NCBI RefSeq assembly: GCF_031885415.1
Contig: NZ_CP116871.1
Span: 2,604,001-2,668,000, forward strand
Length of the DNA: 64,000 nt
Reading direction: 5' to 3'
Source: Microbacterium forte
Lineage (GTDB): Bacteria; Actinomycetota; Actinomycetes; Actinomycetales; Microbacteriaceae
Shown: piece after piece, positions 49,316 to 58,419 of the stretch
Position numbering within the stretch: the first letter of the stretch is position 1
Layout: each line of letters opens with the position of its first letter
Made by a program: the position numbers and the translations under genes
The notes under the pieces: model-generated
Told to the model about the DNA's origin: nothing
Seen by the model: the letters and a program-made list of their open reading frames with translations, nothing else
The model's database searches: none

Positions 49316-51136
49316 TCATCTTCCACCGGGGGTGACGACGACGGCGTACTCGGCGCCGGGGCCGATCAGGCCCGACTCCACGTCGACGTACCGCAGGGTC
49401 AGCAGGTGGAACCCGAGGTGGATGTCGGGGATGTAGTCGTCGGAGGTCACCTCGTCGATGGCGATGAGGTGCGGGTTCACGACGCCGTCGACAGCCACCT
49501 GCACCCATCCGCCCGGGATTCCCTCGAGGGAGACGAGCGCATCATCGCGCTCGCCGTCTGCGTCGGCATCCGCGCCGTCGAGGTGGATGCGCGACGGCCC
49601 GCCGGAGATGACGGGCACAGGGAACGCGAGGGGCCCCATCGGCTCGCTGAGGTCGATGTCACCGGTGGGGGACGTGTGTCGCGCGGTGAGGGTCATGCCC
49701 TGACGGAGGTCGTCGCCCGCGACCGAGATCCCGAACATGCCCTCGTCGTCGACCGGCACCTCGGCGAGGACTGCACCCAGCTCGTCGAGCATCGCGACCG
49801 TGCTGCCGGGGATGCCGGTGCCGTGCGCCGAGACCGCAAGAGGGTTGCTCGTGTCCCAGCCGGCCGGCTCGAGACTGAACGCGTAGGGGATCTCGACCGG
49901 TGGCTTCTCGGGCGGAGGGGTCTCGACCGGTGGTTTCTGGGCCGGCGGAGTCGCTGCCGGAGAGTCCACCGCGGGGGGAGCCGGAGTGGGAGGACTCTTC
50001 GTCTCCGGAACGGCTCGGTCAGTGGAGGTCAGCGGCGTGGTCTCGAGGACCGGTTCAGGCGGGGGCTCCACCGGCGCCGGAACCAGCGGGGGCACAGGAG
50101 GAGGCGTCGGAGAGGTGCCGACCGGCGTCGCGGATGGCGTGCCGGGAATCGGGTCGACGGGGTGGGCGACCGGTCCGGATGCTTCGCTGCGGCCGGTGCC
50201 GGGCGCAGGTTGCGTCCACGGAGCGGCGATCGCCACCGCGACGGTCGCCGCGAGCGCGACTGCACTGCCCGCGGCGACCCCGAGGGTGAGAACGCGCCGG
50301 GATCGCAGGACTGCGGATGGTCCGACGACAGCGGCGCTCGCCGCGGCGCCGGGTTCGAGCGCCGCGAACGCAGCGGCCCCGGCGCTGCCGAGCGCGAGGG
50401 GCAGAAGCACCGCCCGCAGCTTCGACGAGGCCGTGTCGATGTCCCGAGCGATGAGCGTGCACCCCGCGCAGCCCTCGAGATGAGTCTCGAGCCGCGGACG
50501 CTCGTGTCGACTGACCGGGCGGCGGGTGCGGCGCACGAGCCGTCCGCAGGCCCAGCGACACTCTTCAGGGCGGGAGGGGTCGGCGATGAGTGCGTCGAGC
50601 CATGCGTGACGGAAGCCGTCTCGTGCACGCACGGCGAGGGCGGAGACGGCGTTCGGGGTGAGTCCCATCAGCGGCGCGATCTCTCGCGGCTTCATGCCCT
50701 CGACCTCGAGATACCAGAGCAGAGTGCGGTGGTTCTCCGGCAGGTTCTTGAAGGCGGCGGCGAGCATCGCTCTGTCCGACAGCTGCTCGATCGCGTCGGG
50801 TGCCTCGTCGGGGATCTCCTCGATGAACTCGATCGGGATGTCCTTCTGCTTGCCGCCCCACGTCGCCGCGGCGTTGCGGATGGCGGCGTACAGATAGGCG
50901 CGGAAGCCGTCGGTCGGTCCGCCGCCGTTCTGCATCGCGCTGAAGGTCTTCGTGAAGGCCTCGCTGACCAGGTCGTCCGGGTCGATCGAGCGCGTCACCG
51001 CGCGGGCCGCCCGGAGTCCCGCCTCGGCGTGCCTCTGCCACAGCACGGCGAACGCCTGAGCGTCGCCGTTGCGAGTCGCGTCGGCCAGCTCGGCGTCCGA
51101 CCTCGTGTCAGTGCTCGGATCTGCGGTGAGGCTCAC
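49316..51136 (-). CDS. ECF-type sigma factor fused to a zinc-finger, membrane helix and extracellular domains
   Basis: One 606-aa chain joins a sigma-70 region 2 (about 25-90, IDPDDLVSEAFTKTF), region 4 (about 115-180, LPENHRTLLWYLEVEGMKPREIAPLMG), a zinc-finger anti-sigma-like module (HLEGCAGC, about 225-232), a membrane helix (about 283-305), a 110-residue Pro/Thr-rich stalk and two Ig-like domains. It therefore looks like a sigma factor tethered to its own sensor/anti-sigma. Related fused ECF groups are known in actinobacteria. GTG 51136 follows GGGGGA. No separate anti-sigma gene is adjacent. Confidence 0.8.
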   Translation of the reverse strand: MSLTADPSTDTRSDAELADATRNGDAQAFAVLWQRHAEAGLRAARAVTRSIDPDDLVSEAFTKTFSAMQNGGGPTDGFRAYLYAAIRNAAATWGGKQKDIPIEFIEEIPDEAPDAIEQLSDRAMLAAAFKNLPENHRTLLWYLEVEGMKPREIAPLMGLTPNAVSALAVRARDGFRHAWLDALIADPSRPEECRWACGRLVRRTRRPVSRHERPRLETHLEGCAGCTLIARDIDTASSKLRAVLLPLALGSAGAAAFAALEPGAAASAAVVGPSAVLRSRRVLTLGVAAGSAVALAATVAVAIAAPWTQPAPGTGRSEASGPVAHPVDPIPGTPSATPVGTSPTPPPVPPLVPAPVEPPPEPVLETTPLTSTDRAVPETKSPPTPAPPAVDSPAATPPAQKPPVETPPPEKPPVEIPYAFSLEPAGWDTSNPLAVSAHGTGIPGSTVAMLDELGAVLAEVPVDDEGMFGISVAGDDLRQGMTLTARHTSPTGDIDLSEPMGPLAFPVPVISGGPSRIHLDGADADADGERDDALVSLEGIPGGWVQVAVDGVVNPHLIAIDEVTSDDYIPDIHLGFHLLTLRYVDVESGLIGPGAEYAVVVTPGGR

Positions 51137-51231
51137 GGCATCCCCCCGATCATGGTGACGACGTCTGTCACCGACCTCGAGGCCGACGACACGACCTCGA
51201 TGTCAGCATACGCTCAGGGGTTGCTGTTCAG

Positions 51232-51258
51232 GGATATCTGTGATATATCAGCATATCC
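51232..51258. promoter_or_regulatory. AT-rich nested palindrome upstream of the sigma-fusion gene
   Basis: TGATATATCA (51241-51250) is a perfect 10-bp palindrome enclosed by GGATAT (51232-51237) and ATATCC (51253-51258). It is a sharp AT island about 100 nt before the sigma-fusion start and 28 nt past the stop of the 74-aa gene. It may be an operator or promoter element; there is no obvious link to a known regulator. Confidence 0.5.
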
Positions 51259-51285
51259 GCGAGAGAGGGCTGTCGCCCCGCACTG

Positions 51286-51510
51286 TTACCGCTCGGGTTC
51301 GTCGTCGATCTCGACTCCGGGGCCGGGGCCGGGGCGCACCGCAGCATCGGGGGCGATGTCGATGCGGGTGTTGCCGTCGTGCTCGGAGACCTCGATGCGG
51401 GGCGCGGCGTCGGCCTCGGTCGCCTCCGGTGCCGAGGTCAGCTGGTCGTGTCGCTTCTCTTCGCTGGTCATGGCGTCGTCGGCCTCGGGGGTGTGATCAG
51501 GCGTGCTCAT
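51286..51510 (-). CDS. small acidic hydrophilic protein
   Basis: A 74-aa, highly charged, probably disordered protein with no cysteine and no membrane segment. It starts at ATG 51510 after AAGGAGAA, 13 nt inside the end of the transporter gene, so the two are co-transcribed and coupled. I recognise no family; similar small acidic tails follow transporter genes in related bacteria. Confidence 0.5.
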   Translation of the reverse strand: MSTPDHTPEADDAMTSEEKRHDQLTSAPEATEADAAPRIEVSEHDGNTRIDIAPDAAVRPGPGPGVEIDDEPER

Positions 51511-52879
51511 GGTTCTCCTTCGTGGTGGTGGATGAGGGGTCTGCACTCTGGCTCTGCTTGCGGGTGCGGTTCCGCCCCCAGCGGGCGAGCAGATAGAGCA
51601 CGCCGCCGACGGCCAGCAGGATCGCACCGAAGAGCCAGACGATGGGGCGCTGCTGGGTGAGCAGCAGGATGCACGACGCGATTCCCAGCACCGGGATGAC
51701 GGTCCAGATGCGGAAGTGATCGTGCTCGACCCGGTCGCGTCGCAGCACGAGCACCGAGACGTTGACGCTCAGGAAGACGAACAGCAGCAGCAGCACGACG
51801 GTCTCGGCGAGCGTAGCCAGGTCGCCGACCAGCGTCAGGCCCATCGCGACGAGGGTCGTGGTGAGGATCGCCACCCAGGGGGTCTTGCGGTTCGGCAGCA
51901 CGCGGCCGAGCACCGGGGGCAGCAGGTTCTGCTCCGCCATCCCGTAGGTCAGGCGGCTGACCATGATCATGGTCAGCAGGGCGCCGTTGGCGACGGCGAT
52001 CAGGGCGATCAGGCTGAACAGCCACGAGGGGATGCTGGCGCCCGCCGCCTCCACGACCGAGAGCAGCGGCCCGCTCGACTCCTGCAGCTCGGATGCCGGC
52101 AGCGCGATCGAGCTGGCGACGCCGACGAGCACGTAGACCGCGCCGGCGGTGAAGAGGGCACCGAAGAGCGCGCGTGGATAGGTGCGCCGCGGGTCCTTCA
52201 CCTCTTCGATCATGTTCGCCGATGTCTCGAAGCCGACGAACGAGTAGTACGCGATCACGGCCCCGGCGAGGACGGCCATGGCCACGGGAGTCCCCTCCGG
52301 TGTCTGAGTGAGCCGCGAGGCGTCACCGCCGCCACCGGCCACGAACACCCCCACCACGACGATGACGATCACGAGACCGCTCAACTCGACAGCGGTCATC
52401 ACCAGATTCGCACCGAGCGACTCGCGGATGCCTCGGGCGTTGAGCGCTCCGACGATGGCGAGGAAGACGATCGCGACGGGGATCGTCGGCAGGTCGAAGA
52501 AGGTGCCCAGGTAGTCGCCGGCGAAGGCGATCGCCAGACCCGCGGCGCTCGTCACGCCAGCCGCGAGCATGCTGAATCCGACGAGGAAGGACACGACCGG
52601 GCTGCGGAAGGCGCGCTCGGCGAACACGGACGCCCCGCCCGCGCGCGGGTACTTGGTGACGAGTTCGGCGTACGACCCCGCGGTCAGCAGGGCGAGCAGG
52701 AGCGCGAGCAGCAGCGGAGCCCACAGCATTCCACCGACCTTCTCGGAGAGCACTCCCATCAGGGCGTAGATTCCGGCGCCCAGAACGTCACCCAGGATGA
52801 AGGCGAACAGGAGGGGGCCGGTGATGGCGCGACGCAGCCGGGTCGGCTCCTCCTGCGTCTGGGCGGTGTCGGATGTCAT
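51497..52879 (-). CDS. APC-superfamily amino acid permease
   Basis: A 460-aa transporter with 12 predicted helices. The first is GPLLFAFILGDVLGAGIYALMG, containing the G-x-G-x-G-type substrate loop of APC-family permeases, and the second half has FVGFETSANMIEEVKDPRRTYPRAL. It is probably a cationic or branched amino acid permease; substrate cannot be fixed. TAGGTT (52891-52886) is 6 nt before ATG 52879, so it appears leaderless. Confidence 0.88.
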   Translation of the reverse strand: MTSDTAQTQEEPTRLRRAITGPLLFAFILGDVLGAGIYALMGVLSEKVGGMLWAPLLLALLLALLTAGSYAELVTKYPRAGGASVFAERAFRSPVVSFLVGFSMLAAGVTSAAGLAIAFAGDYLGTFFDLPTIPVAIVFLAIVGALNARGIRESLGANLVMTAVELSGLVIVIVVVGVFVAGGGGDASRLTQTPEGTPVAMAVLAGAVIAYYSFVGFETSANMIEEVKDPRRTYPRALFGALFTAGAVYVLVGVASSIALPASELQESSGPLLSVVEAAGASIPSWLFSLIALIAVANGALLTMIMVSRLTYGMAEQNLLPPVLGRVLPNRKTPWVAILTTTLVAMGLTLVGDLATLAETVVLLLLFVFLSVNVSVLVLRRDRVEHDHFRIWTVIPVLGIASCILLLTQQRPIVWLFGAILLAVGGVLYLLARWGRNRTRKQSQSADPSSTTTKENHEHA

Positions 52880-53005
52880 CCTGAAAACCTATGGATTCGG
52901 CGCCTGCACGGCGACGGGGTTGACAGGACGCGGTATCGAGCTCGGCATCCGAAGTCATCCGTCCGGGGGATGCCGACGCGCGCAGAGCCGTCATAGCGTG
53001 GATGC

Positions 53006-53677
53006 ATGCTGATCGTCGAAGAACTCCATCTGCTGCTTCTCCGGCCTGATGGCCGCGTCGAGAGTCCGGTGAGCGTGAACCGCCTCTATGGCGAGGTTGC
53101 GGCCGTCATCGTCGACCTCGCCCTGCACGGACGCATCTCGGTCTCGGACGAGAAGAACCCCGTCATCGACATCGTGTCGACCGAGCCGACGGGCAACCCG
53201 ATCCTCGACACGACGCTGCAGCGCCTCGTGCCGTTGCGCGGCAAGCGGCTGCAGTCGCTCGTGGTGCGGCCCAAGCTCGATCCGCTCGAGGTGGTGGTGG
53301 AGTCGCTCATCGCACAGGGCGTCCTGATCCGCGGAGAGCGCGGGTTCTTCGGCTGGGGTGCGGCGCGCACGCCCGAATCCGACTCCGCACCGGAGCAGAT
53401 GCTGCGCGCCCGACTCGCCGCCGTGCTCGCCGGAAGGGGCTCCCCGACGCAGGCCGACCTGGCGCTGCTCTCCATCCTGCAGAACCTCAACTGCGCGCAT
53501 GCGATCCTGCGCGACGAATGCGGCGGAATGTCGGCGCGCGACCTCAAGAAGCGGATCGAAGAGCTCACGGCGGGGTCGCCGGCGGGGGATGCCGTCGCCA
53601 AGGCCGTCAACGACGCGATCACCGCGGCGATGGTGGCCGTCATGACCCCGACGATCGTGGCCGCGACCATCACCTGA
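53006..53677 (+). CDS. GPP34 (Golgi phosphoprotein 3-like) family protein
   Basis: A 223-aa soluble protein with the GPP34 pattern: EELHLLLLRPDGRV at the start, YGEVAAVIVDLALHGRISV, and ALLSILQNLNCAHAIL in the second half. In eukaryotes GOLPH3 binds phosphatidylinositol 4-phosphate; bacterial members are common in actinobacteria with unknown roles, possibly at membranes. TAGCGT (52994-52999) lies 6 nt before ATG 53006, a leaderless start divergent from the APC transporter. Confidence 0.82.
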   Translation: MLIVEELHLLLLRPDGRVESPVSVNRLYGEVAAVIVDLALHGRISVSDEKNPVIDIVSTEPTGNPILDTTLQRLVPLRGKRLQSLVVRPKLDPLEVVVESLIAQGVLIRGERGFFGWGAARTPESDSAPEQMLRARLAAVLAGRGSPTQADLALLSILQNLNCAHAILRDECGGMSARDLKKRIEELTAGSPAGDAVAKAVNDAITAAMVAVMTPTIVAATIT

Positions 53678-53792
53678 CGCGCCGCTCCGGCGTGGCCCGC
53701 GCCGGGCACGATTTCGAAGATCGGGGACGACCCGCCGGGGCGGCACCGGTGATGGCGGGTGTCGTCAGCATTTATCCGAATCTGTCCCGGCC

Positions 53793-54080
53793 GTGATGAG
53801 CCGTCAGCTCAGTGATGTGAAGACCCTTCGAGCGTTCGTGTTGGCATATATCGTCCGCGACTGGTGCGTTCTGCTGCCTGATTCCGGGTCTCGGATCGCA
53901 TTCCGATATAGCACCGCGACTTCTGCGAGCGGTGTCGGTACCTCTGCTGTGGCCGTGCCTACCGTGGTGATTCCACGAGACACGAGGAGGAGGATTATCG
54001 GTCGGGCCTTCCACCAGAACATGTTCGACTACCGTCACTCGTACGTGGTCGAGGTACCTGAGGGGTGCCCACATGGGTGA
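53793..54080 (+). CDS. uncertain 95-aa open frame before the MFS pseudogene
   Basis: The frame starts GTG-ATG and ends 8 nt inside the MFS gene. Its DNA is noticeably less GC-rich than the surroundings, as is the MFS gene. The translation has no recognisable family. It may be a small gene carried with the MFS gene, or the remnant of a larger one; it may also not be translated at all. Confidence 0.25.
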   Translation: MMSRQLSDVKTLRAFVLAYIVRDWCVLLPDSGSRIAFRYSTATSASGVGTSAVAVPTVVIPRDTRRRIIGRAFHQNMFDYRHSYVVEVPEGCPHG

Positions 54081-55334
54081 GACGGTCGAGCTCAAGCGGG
54101 GCAGCGCCTTGCGTCGGAACAGGGCGTTTCAGCGGCTGGTCGTCGCGAAGGTGTCGAACGAGCTGTCGTCGGCGATAGGAAACGTGGCGTTGCCACTTAT
54201 CGTCCTCGGGGTGACGGCATCCGCGACTCTCGCTGGTCTGGTTCTCTTCGCGTCGAATGCCGCTCTGATCGCCACCCAGGCGTTCGGTGGCGCGCTAGTG
54301 GATCGGCATTCACCGTCACTCGTCCTGCGTCTGTCGTCGTTCACGCAGGCATCCGGGTGGGCGCTCGCGCTGCTCGCGATCTTCTTCCCTGAGCCGGGAA
54401 TGCTGCCGGTCCTGATTCTGGGGGCGGCGCTCGCGGGAGCCGCGTCGGGACTTGACGGACCTAGCGAACAGGCTCTGGTCAAGGTGATCGTTCCTCGTGG
54501 TCAACTCGGCCAGGCGGCTGCCGTTTCGCAGGGGCGGGAGGCCGGTGCCGGACTTGTCGGCGGACCTATAGGAGGCCTGCTGTATTCGCTGGGTGGAGCG
54601 TGGGCACTTGGGACTCAAGTCGCTCTCAATGTGGTCGCGGGTATCTTCACACCGCGGCCGTCGCGAGTAGCCGAATACGAATCGTCACCGAGCGGATACA
54701 TCGCACAACTGCGGGAAGGGTTCGTCTTCGTCTGGAGGCAGCCGGGGCTTCGTGGCGTAGCGATCGTCGCCGGGCTCGCGAACCTTCCGATCATCGTCCT
54801 GCCGCTCACGCTGATCGCGTATTACCAGAAGAGTGGAGAAGCGCCTGTTGCGATCGGAATTCTCGCGACAGCGTTCGGGGCCGGTGTCGTCGCTGGCGCA
54901 CTGATGGCAGGAACCCCTCTTCACGGTTCCGGCTTGGCCGTCTCGGGGGCACCGCGCTCGCTGCGTTCGCGCTAGGGCAGGCAATGGTCGTAGTCACGTA
55001 TCCGTCGCTGCCTCTCACAGTCGTGGTGTTGTTCCTTTCCGCGCTTCCGCTTCCGGCGTTCAACGCAGCGATCAGCGCGTACACCGTGACCGTCACGCCT
55101 GCACCGTTGATGGGGAGGGTCACGGCGGCATCGGGTGTGCCGGGAATGCTGCTCATGCCGGTGGGTGCATTGGGTGGAGGGCTTCTCTTCGATCACTTCG
55201 GACCTTTCGTGCCCCTGGTGTTCTCAGCCACGGTTGCCATCGCGACTGTGGTCGTCATGGTCAGTTCAAAAGACCTCAGGCGGATTCCGAGGCTCGGCGA
55301 GCTCAGCGAGGACGGCCTCGAGGTGCCCGGCTGA
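54073..55334 (+). pseudogene. MFS transporter disrupted by a frameshift
   Basis: The frame from ATG 54073 (SD TGAGGGG) encodes MFS helices 1-8 and an EYESSPSGYIAQLREGFVFVW loop, then changes to nonsense around 54910 and stops at 54975. The remaining helices (RLGGTALAAFALGQAMVVV to SSKDLRRIPRLGEL) continue in the frame one base earlier, through 55334. A net loss of one base near 54910-54945 explains both halves. Intact, it would be a roughly 420-aa drug-efflux-type MFS protein. Base and codon use are less GC-rich than in neighbours, suggesting transfer. Confidence 0.8.
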
Positions 55335-55341
55335 CGCGCGC

Positions 55342-56091
55342 TCAGCGCAGCACGGCCACACGCTCTGCGAGCTCGCTGATCACGGGGTTCGAGTCGACGG
55401 GGTCGACGACCACACCGGCGACGGCCTCGAGGTCGAGCACGGGGTGGCGCGACGTCGCCCCGATCTTCTCTTCGCTGCCGAGCACGTAGGCCTGCGCACA
55501 GCGGGCGGCGATCGCGCGCTTGGTGACGGCGTCGTCGAGGTTGCCGGTGGTCAGCCCGCGCACCGGGTCGATGCCGGTCGCGCCGAGGAAGAAGATGTCG
55601 GCATGGAGGTGCTGCACCGCCTCCATGGCGAGCGGGCCGCTGGCGACCATCGAGAAGCGAGCGAGCTCACCGCCGATGATCACGATGCGGGCATCGGAGT
55701 GCTCAGCGACCGCGAGGGCGATCGTCGGGCTGGGCGTGATCACGGTCAGGTCGGAGCCGCGCGGCAGCATGCGCGCCATCGCGAGAGTCGTGGTGCCGGC
55801 GTCCAGCACGATCGTCGAGGCCGGGGTGATCAGCTCGACGGCGCGACGGGCGACGCGCTCTTTGCTCTCGGTGGCGAGCAATGCCCGCTGGTCGACGGGG
55901 CGGTCGGCCGGCGGAATCGGCAGAGCACCTCCGTAGACCCGCACCATCTCACCGGCGTCGGCGAGCTCGCGGAGGTCGCGGCGGATCGAGTCCTCTGAGA
56001 CGCCCAGATCGGCGGCGACATCCTTCGCCACCACACGGCCGTCCCTGCGCAGGATCTCTCGCAGGTGGTCCTTGCGCTGTGCGCCCAGCAT
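55342..56091 (-). CDS. DeoR-family transcriptional regulator
   Basis: A 249-aa DeoR protein: N-terminal helix-turn-helix (RKDHLREILRRDGRVVAKDVAADLGVS in two parts, SEDSIRRDLRELADAG) and a ribose-isomerase-like sensor domain with LDAGTTTLAMARML and FFLGATGIDPVRGL. Such repressors sense phosphorylated sugars. ATG 56091 follows AGGAG 4-5 nt away; upstream in-frame codons are possible but extend into the divergent promoter. The divergent DUF4406 gene is a probable target. Confidence 0.85.
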   Translation of the reverse strand: MLGAQRKDHLREILRRDGRVVAKDVAADLGVSEDSIRRDLRELADAGEMVRVYGGALPIPPADRPVDQRALLATESKERVARRAVELITPASTIVLDAGTTTLAMARMLPRGSDLTVITPSPTIALAVAEHSDARIVIIGGELARFSMVASGPLAMEAVQHLHADIFFLGATGIDPVRGLTTGNLDDAVTKRAIAARCAQAYVLGSEEKIGATSRHPVLDLEAVAGVVVDPVDSNPVISELAERVAVLR

Positions 56092-56123
56092 CCGACTCCT
56101 CAAAATCTTGTTCATTCGCGAAA

Positions 56124-56140
56124 TTGCACGTTCTTGCACG
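56124..56140. promoter_or_regulatory. direct-repeat operator candidate for the DeoR regulator
   Basis: TTGCACG occurs at 56124-56130 and 56134-56140, exactly 10 bp (one helical turn) apart, followed by the palindrome GTTAAC. DeoR proteins often bind such phased repeats. The repeats lie just upstream of the -10-like TACAGT (56149-56154) of the divergent gene. Confidence 0.5.
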
Positions 56141-56161
56141 GTTAACGTTACAGTCTTCTCC

Positions 56162-56533
56162 ATGACGACTCCACTCCTCATCCTCATCGCCGGTCCCTAC
56201 CGCTCCGGCACCGGCGGTGACCCCGCCCTGATCGCCCGCAACCTCGAACGACTCGAAGAGGCGGCGGCGCCGATCCATCGCCTCGGTCACGTGCCCATGA
56301 TCGGGGAGTGGGCAGCCCTGCCGATCCTCCGGGGGATGGACGAGACGGATGCCGCCGAGGGCGACGTCATGTACGAGACCGCGCACCGACTGCTGCAGCA
56401 TTGCGACGCGGTGCTCCGCCTGCCCGGCGACTCCGCCGGCGCCGACAAGGACGTCGAGATCGCCCTCGAGCGCGGCCTGCCCGTGTACCGATCTCTCGAC
56501 GAGATCCCCGCCAGGGAGATCGCTGCCGCCTAG
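56162..56533 (+). CDS. DUF4406-like protein (nucleoside deoxyribosyltransferase fold)
   Basis: A 123-aa protein starting LILIAGPYRSGTGGDPA, with NLERLEEAAAPIHRLGHVPMIGEWAALP and SAGADKDVEIALERGLPVY, matching DUF4406 and nucleoside 2-deoxyribosyltransferase-like folds. The second acidic residue in GADKDVEIA sits where the catalytic Glu lies in that superfamily. It may act on a nucleotide or modified sugar. TACAGT lies 7 nt before ATG 56162, so it is probably leaderless and controlled by the divergent DeoR repressor. Confidence 0.62.
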   Translation: MTTPLLILIAGPYRSGTGGDPALIARNLERLEEAAAPIHRLGHVPMIGEWAALPILRGMDETDAAEGDVMYETAHRLLQHCDAVLRLPGDSAGADKDVEIALERGLPVYRSLDEIPAREIAAA

Positions 56534-57486
56534 ACCGCCGTCTGGCCGGTCACGACGACGATCTTGCCGCTGGCATGCCCCTCGATCGATCGGGCGTACG
56601 CGTCGCGCACCTTCTCGAGCGGATGCACCGAGTCGATCGGCAGCTCGATCGTGCCGTCGGCCAGCAGTTCCGCGATCATGGCGAGCTCCGCCGCGCCTGC
56701 GGCTGCTCCTCCCACTCCACGCACGGGATGCCGCTGGCGGGCCTCGTAGTCGGCGACCGTGTTGATGCGCTCGGGCGGCACGCCGAGCGCGAGGGACAGA
56801 TCGACCGTGCCGTGGCCGACGGTGTCGAGCACGACGGTCAGCCCGTCGGGGGCGGCGGCGCGGATGGCATCCGCGAGCCCCTCTCCGTATGCGAGGGGCT
56901 CGATGCCGAGTCGGTGCAGCAGCTCGTGATTGTGCGAGCTCGCGGTGCCGAGCACGCGAGCGCCTCGCACGGCGCACAGCTGCGCGGTCAGGATGCCGAC
57001 TCCGCCGGCCGCTCCGCTCACGAGCACCACGTCGGAAGGGCCGATGTCCTGCGACTGGACGCTCGCGACCGCCGTGCGGCCGACCACGTTGAGCGCACCG
57101 GCGACGACGAGGGAGAGGTCGCGCGGAACCGGCACGAGAAGACCCGGATCTATCACCAGGTGGTCGGCCTGCGCGTGATACCGCAGCCCTCCGAAGACTC
57201 GGTCGCCGACGGCCCACCGCTCGATGTCAGCACCGACCTCGTCGATGACGCCCGAGAAGTCGTACCCGTTGCCGGAGGGGAGTGATCGTTCGTACGGATC
57301 GTGCAGGGGCTGCCCGCTGAACAGCTTCCAGTCGACCGGGTTCACTCCCGCAGCGGCGACTCGGACGCGCACCTCGTCGCGCCCCGGCACAGGAACCGGC
57401 CTCGAGTCGATCTCGAGCACCTCCGGTCCGCCGAATCGGCGGAACACGACCAGTCTCGATGCGGCGTCCCGCGATTCACCGGTCAT
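56530..57486 (-). CDS. zinc-independent quinone oxidoreductase/NADP-dependent MDR
   Basis: A 318-aa medium-chain dehydrogenase/reductase of the quinone-oxidoreductase branch. The N-terminal domain has AAGVNPVDWKL and the cofactor domain VLVSGAAGGVGILTAQLC. No zinc-binding cysteine cluster is present. It would reduce quinones or enones with NADPH. TAGGCT (57498-57493) is 6 nt before ATG 57486. The 3' end overlaps the DUF4406 stop on the other strand. Confidence 0.85.
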   Translation of the reverse strand: MTGESRDAASRLVVFRRFGGPEVLEIDSRPVPVPGRDEVRVRVAAAGVNPVDWKLFSGQPLHDPYERSLPSGNGYDFSGVIDEVGADIERWAVGDRVFGGLRYHAQADHLVIDPGLLVPVPRDLSLVVAGALNVVGRTAVASVQSQDIGPSDVVLVSGAAGGVGILTAQLCAVRGARVLGTASSHNHELLHRLGIEPLAYGEGLADAIRAAAPDGLTVVLDTVGHGTVDLSLALGVPPERINTVADYEARQRHPVRGVGGAAAGAAELAMIAELLADGTIELPIDSVHPLEKVRDAYARSIEGHASGKIVVVTGQTAV

Positions 57487-57567
57487 GCGCCCAGCCTAGG
57501 AGCGCCTTCGTCGTCGAGGGCCGCTGCCGTTTTGCGATCCTCGTCGAGGGCCTGTGAGACTGTGGCC

Positions 57568-58383
57568 ATGACCGATGGCCTGGAGTTCCCTCGACACGTC
57601 TTCGATTCGCTTCAGGCCGACCCGATCGCGTGGGAAGACCGCATCGGCGGGTCGATCCGCGTGGTCGAGAAGCGGCCGGCGGGCGGCCCCATCACGGTGA
57701 TGACATCGGGAGTCTCCCTGATGCCCACCGACTCGGGCGAGCGTGTCGAGCTGGCCGTCGAGGTGAGAGACGGCCAGCAGGGCGCGGCGCGGATCGCGCT
57801 CGGGATCGTCTGCGACGACATCGCGGCGAATCGGCGGGTGCCTCCGGTCGGAGCCCCATGGCGCAACAGCGAGTCGTTCCTCACCGGCACTCGCATCTCG
57901 GCGATCATGGTCAGCCCGTCGCGCTGGGGAGCATCCTTCGACGAGGTGCGGTCCGATGACGGCGCAGTGGTCGGCCACGTGCGCACACTCCGGATGCTGA
58001 CCGACGCCGAGGCGTCGTTCGCGTCGGCCCAGGGATGGGAGGCACTGGTCGCTGCTGCCGGCTCCGTCGATGCGCTGCTCGACGTCACGCGTGAGGATGT
58101 GGTCGCTGCCCCGGGGCCGAAGGGCAACGCACCGGTCTTCCTCTCGAAGCTGCATGCCGAGCACCCGCCGCGATGGATCACGTTCACCGGGCACGACCTG
58201 CAGTCGGTCACCGGGCTCGAGTCAGAGGCGTACATGAACGACTCCGCCAACCACGAAGTGTGGTCGGTCGACTCGTTCGTCGCGCGTTTCCCGTGGGTCG
58301 CCGACTTCGTGCGGAAGGCGCGGCCCGGTCAGACCGGGCTGTTCACCGACGCATCCGGCGCCTACGTGCTCGAAGACGACTGA
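57568..58383 (+). CDS. suppressor-of-fused (SUFU)-like domain protein
   Basis: A 271-aa protein in which ITVMTSGVSLMP followed by RVELAVEV and a later RMLTDAEASFASAQGWEAL match the core of bacterial SUFU-domain proteins. In bacteria many of these are immunity or neutralising proteins for polymorphic toxins, but stand-alone housekeeping copies exist; no toxin gene is adjacent here. Its C-terminal half has an aromatic-rich segment (HPPRWITFTGHDLQSV) I cannot place. ATG 57568 is chosen as the first codon after a non-coding-looking stretch. Confidence 0.55.
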   Translation: MTDGLEFPRHVFDSLQADPIAWEDRIGGSIRVVEKRPAGGPITVMTSGVSLMPTDSGERVELAVEVRDGQQGAARIALGIVCDDIAANRRVPPVGAPWRNSESFLTGTRISAIMVSPSRWGASFDEVRSDDGAVVGHVRTLRMLTDAEASFASAQGWEALVAAAGSVDALLDVTREDVVAAPGPKGNAPVFLSKLHAEHPPRWITFTGHDLQSVTGLESEAYMNDSANHEVWSVDSFVARFPWVADFVRKARPGQTGLFTDASGAYVLEDD

Positions 58384-58419
58384 GGCCGATGCGACGACCG
58401 CGTGGATAGGCTTTCGACC

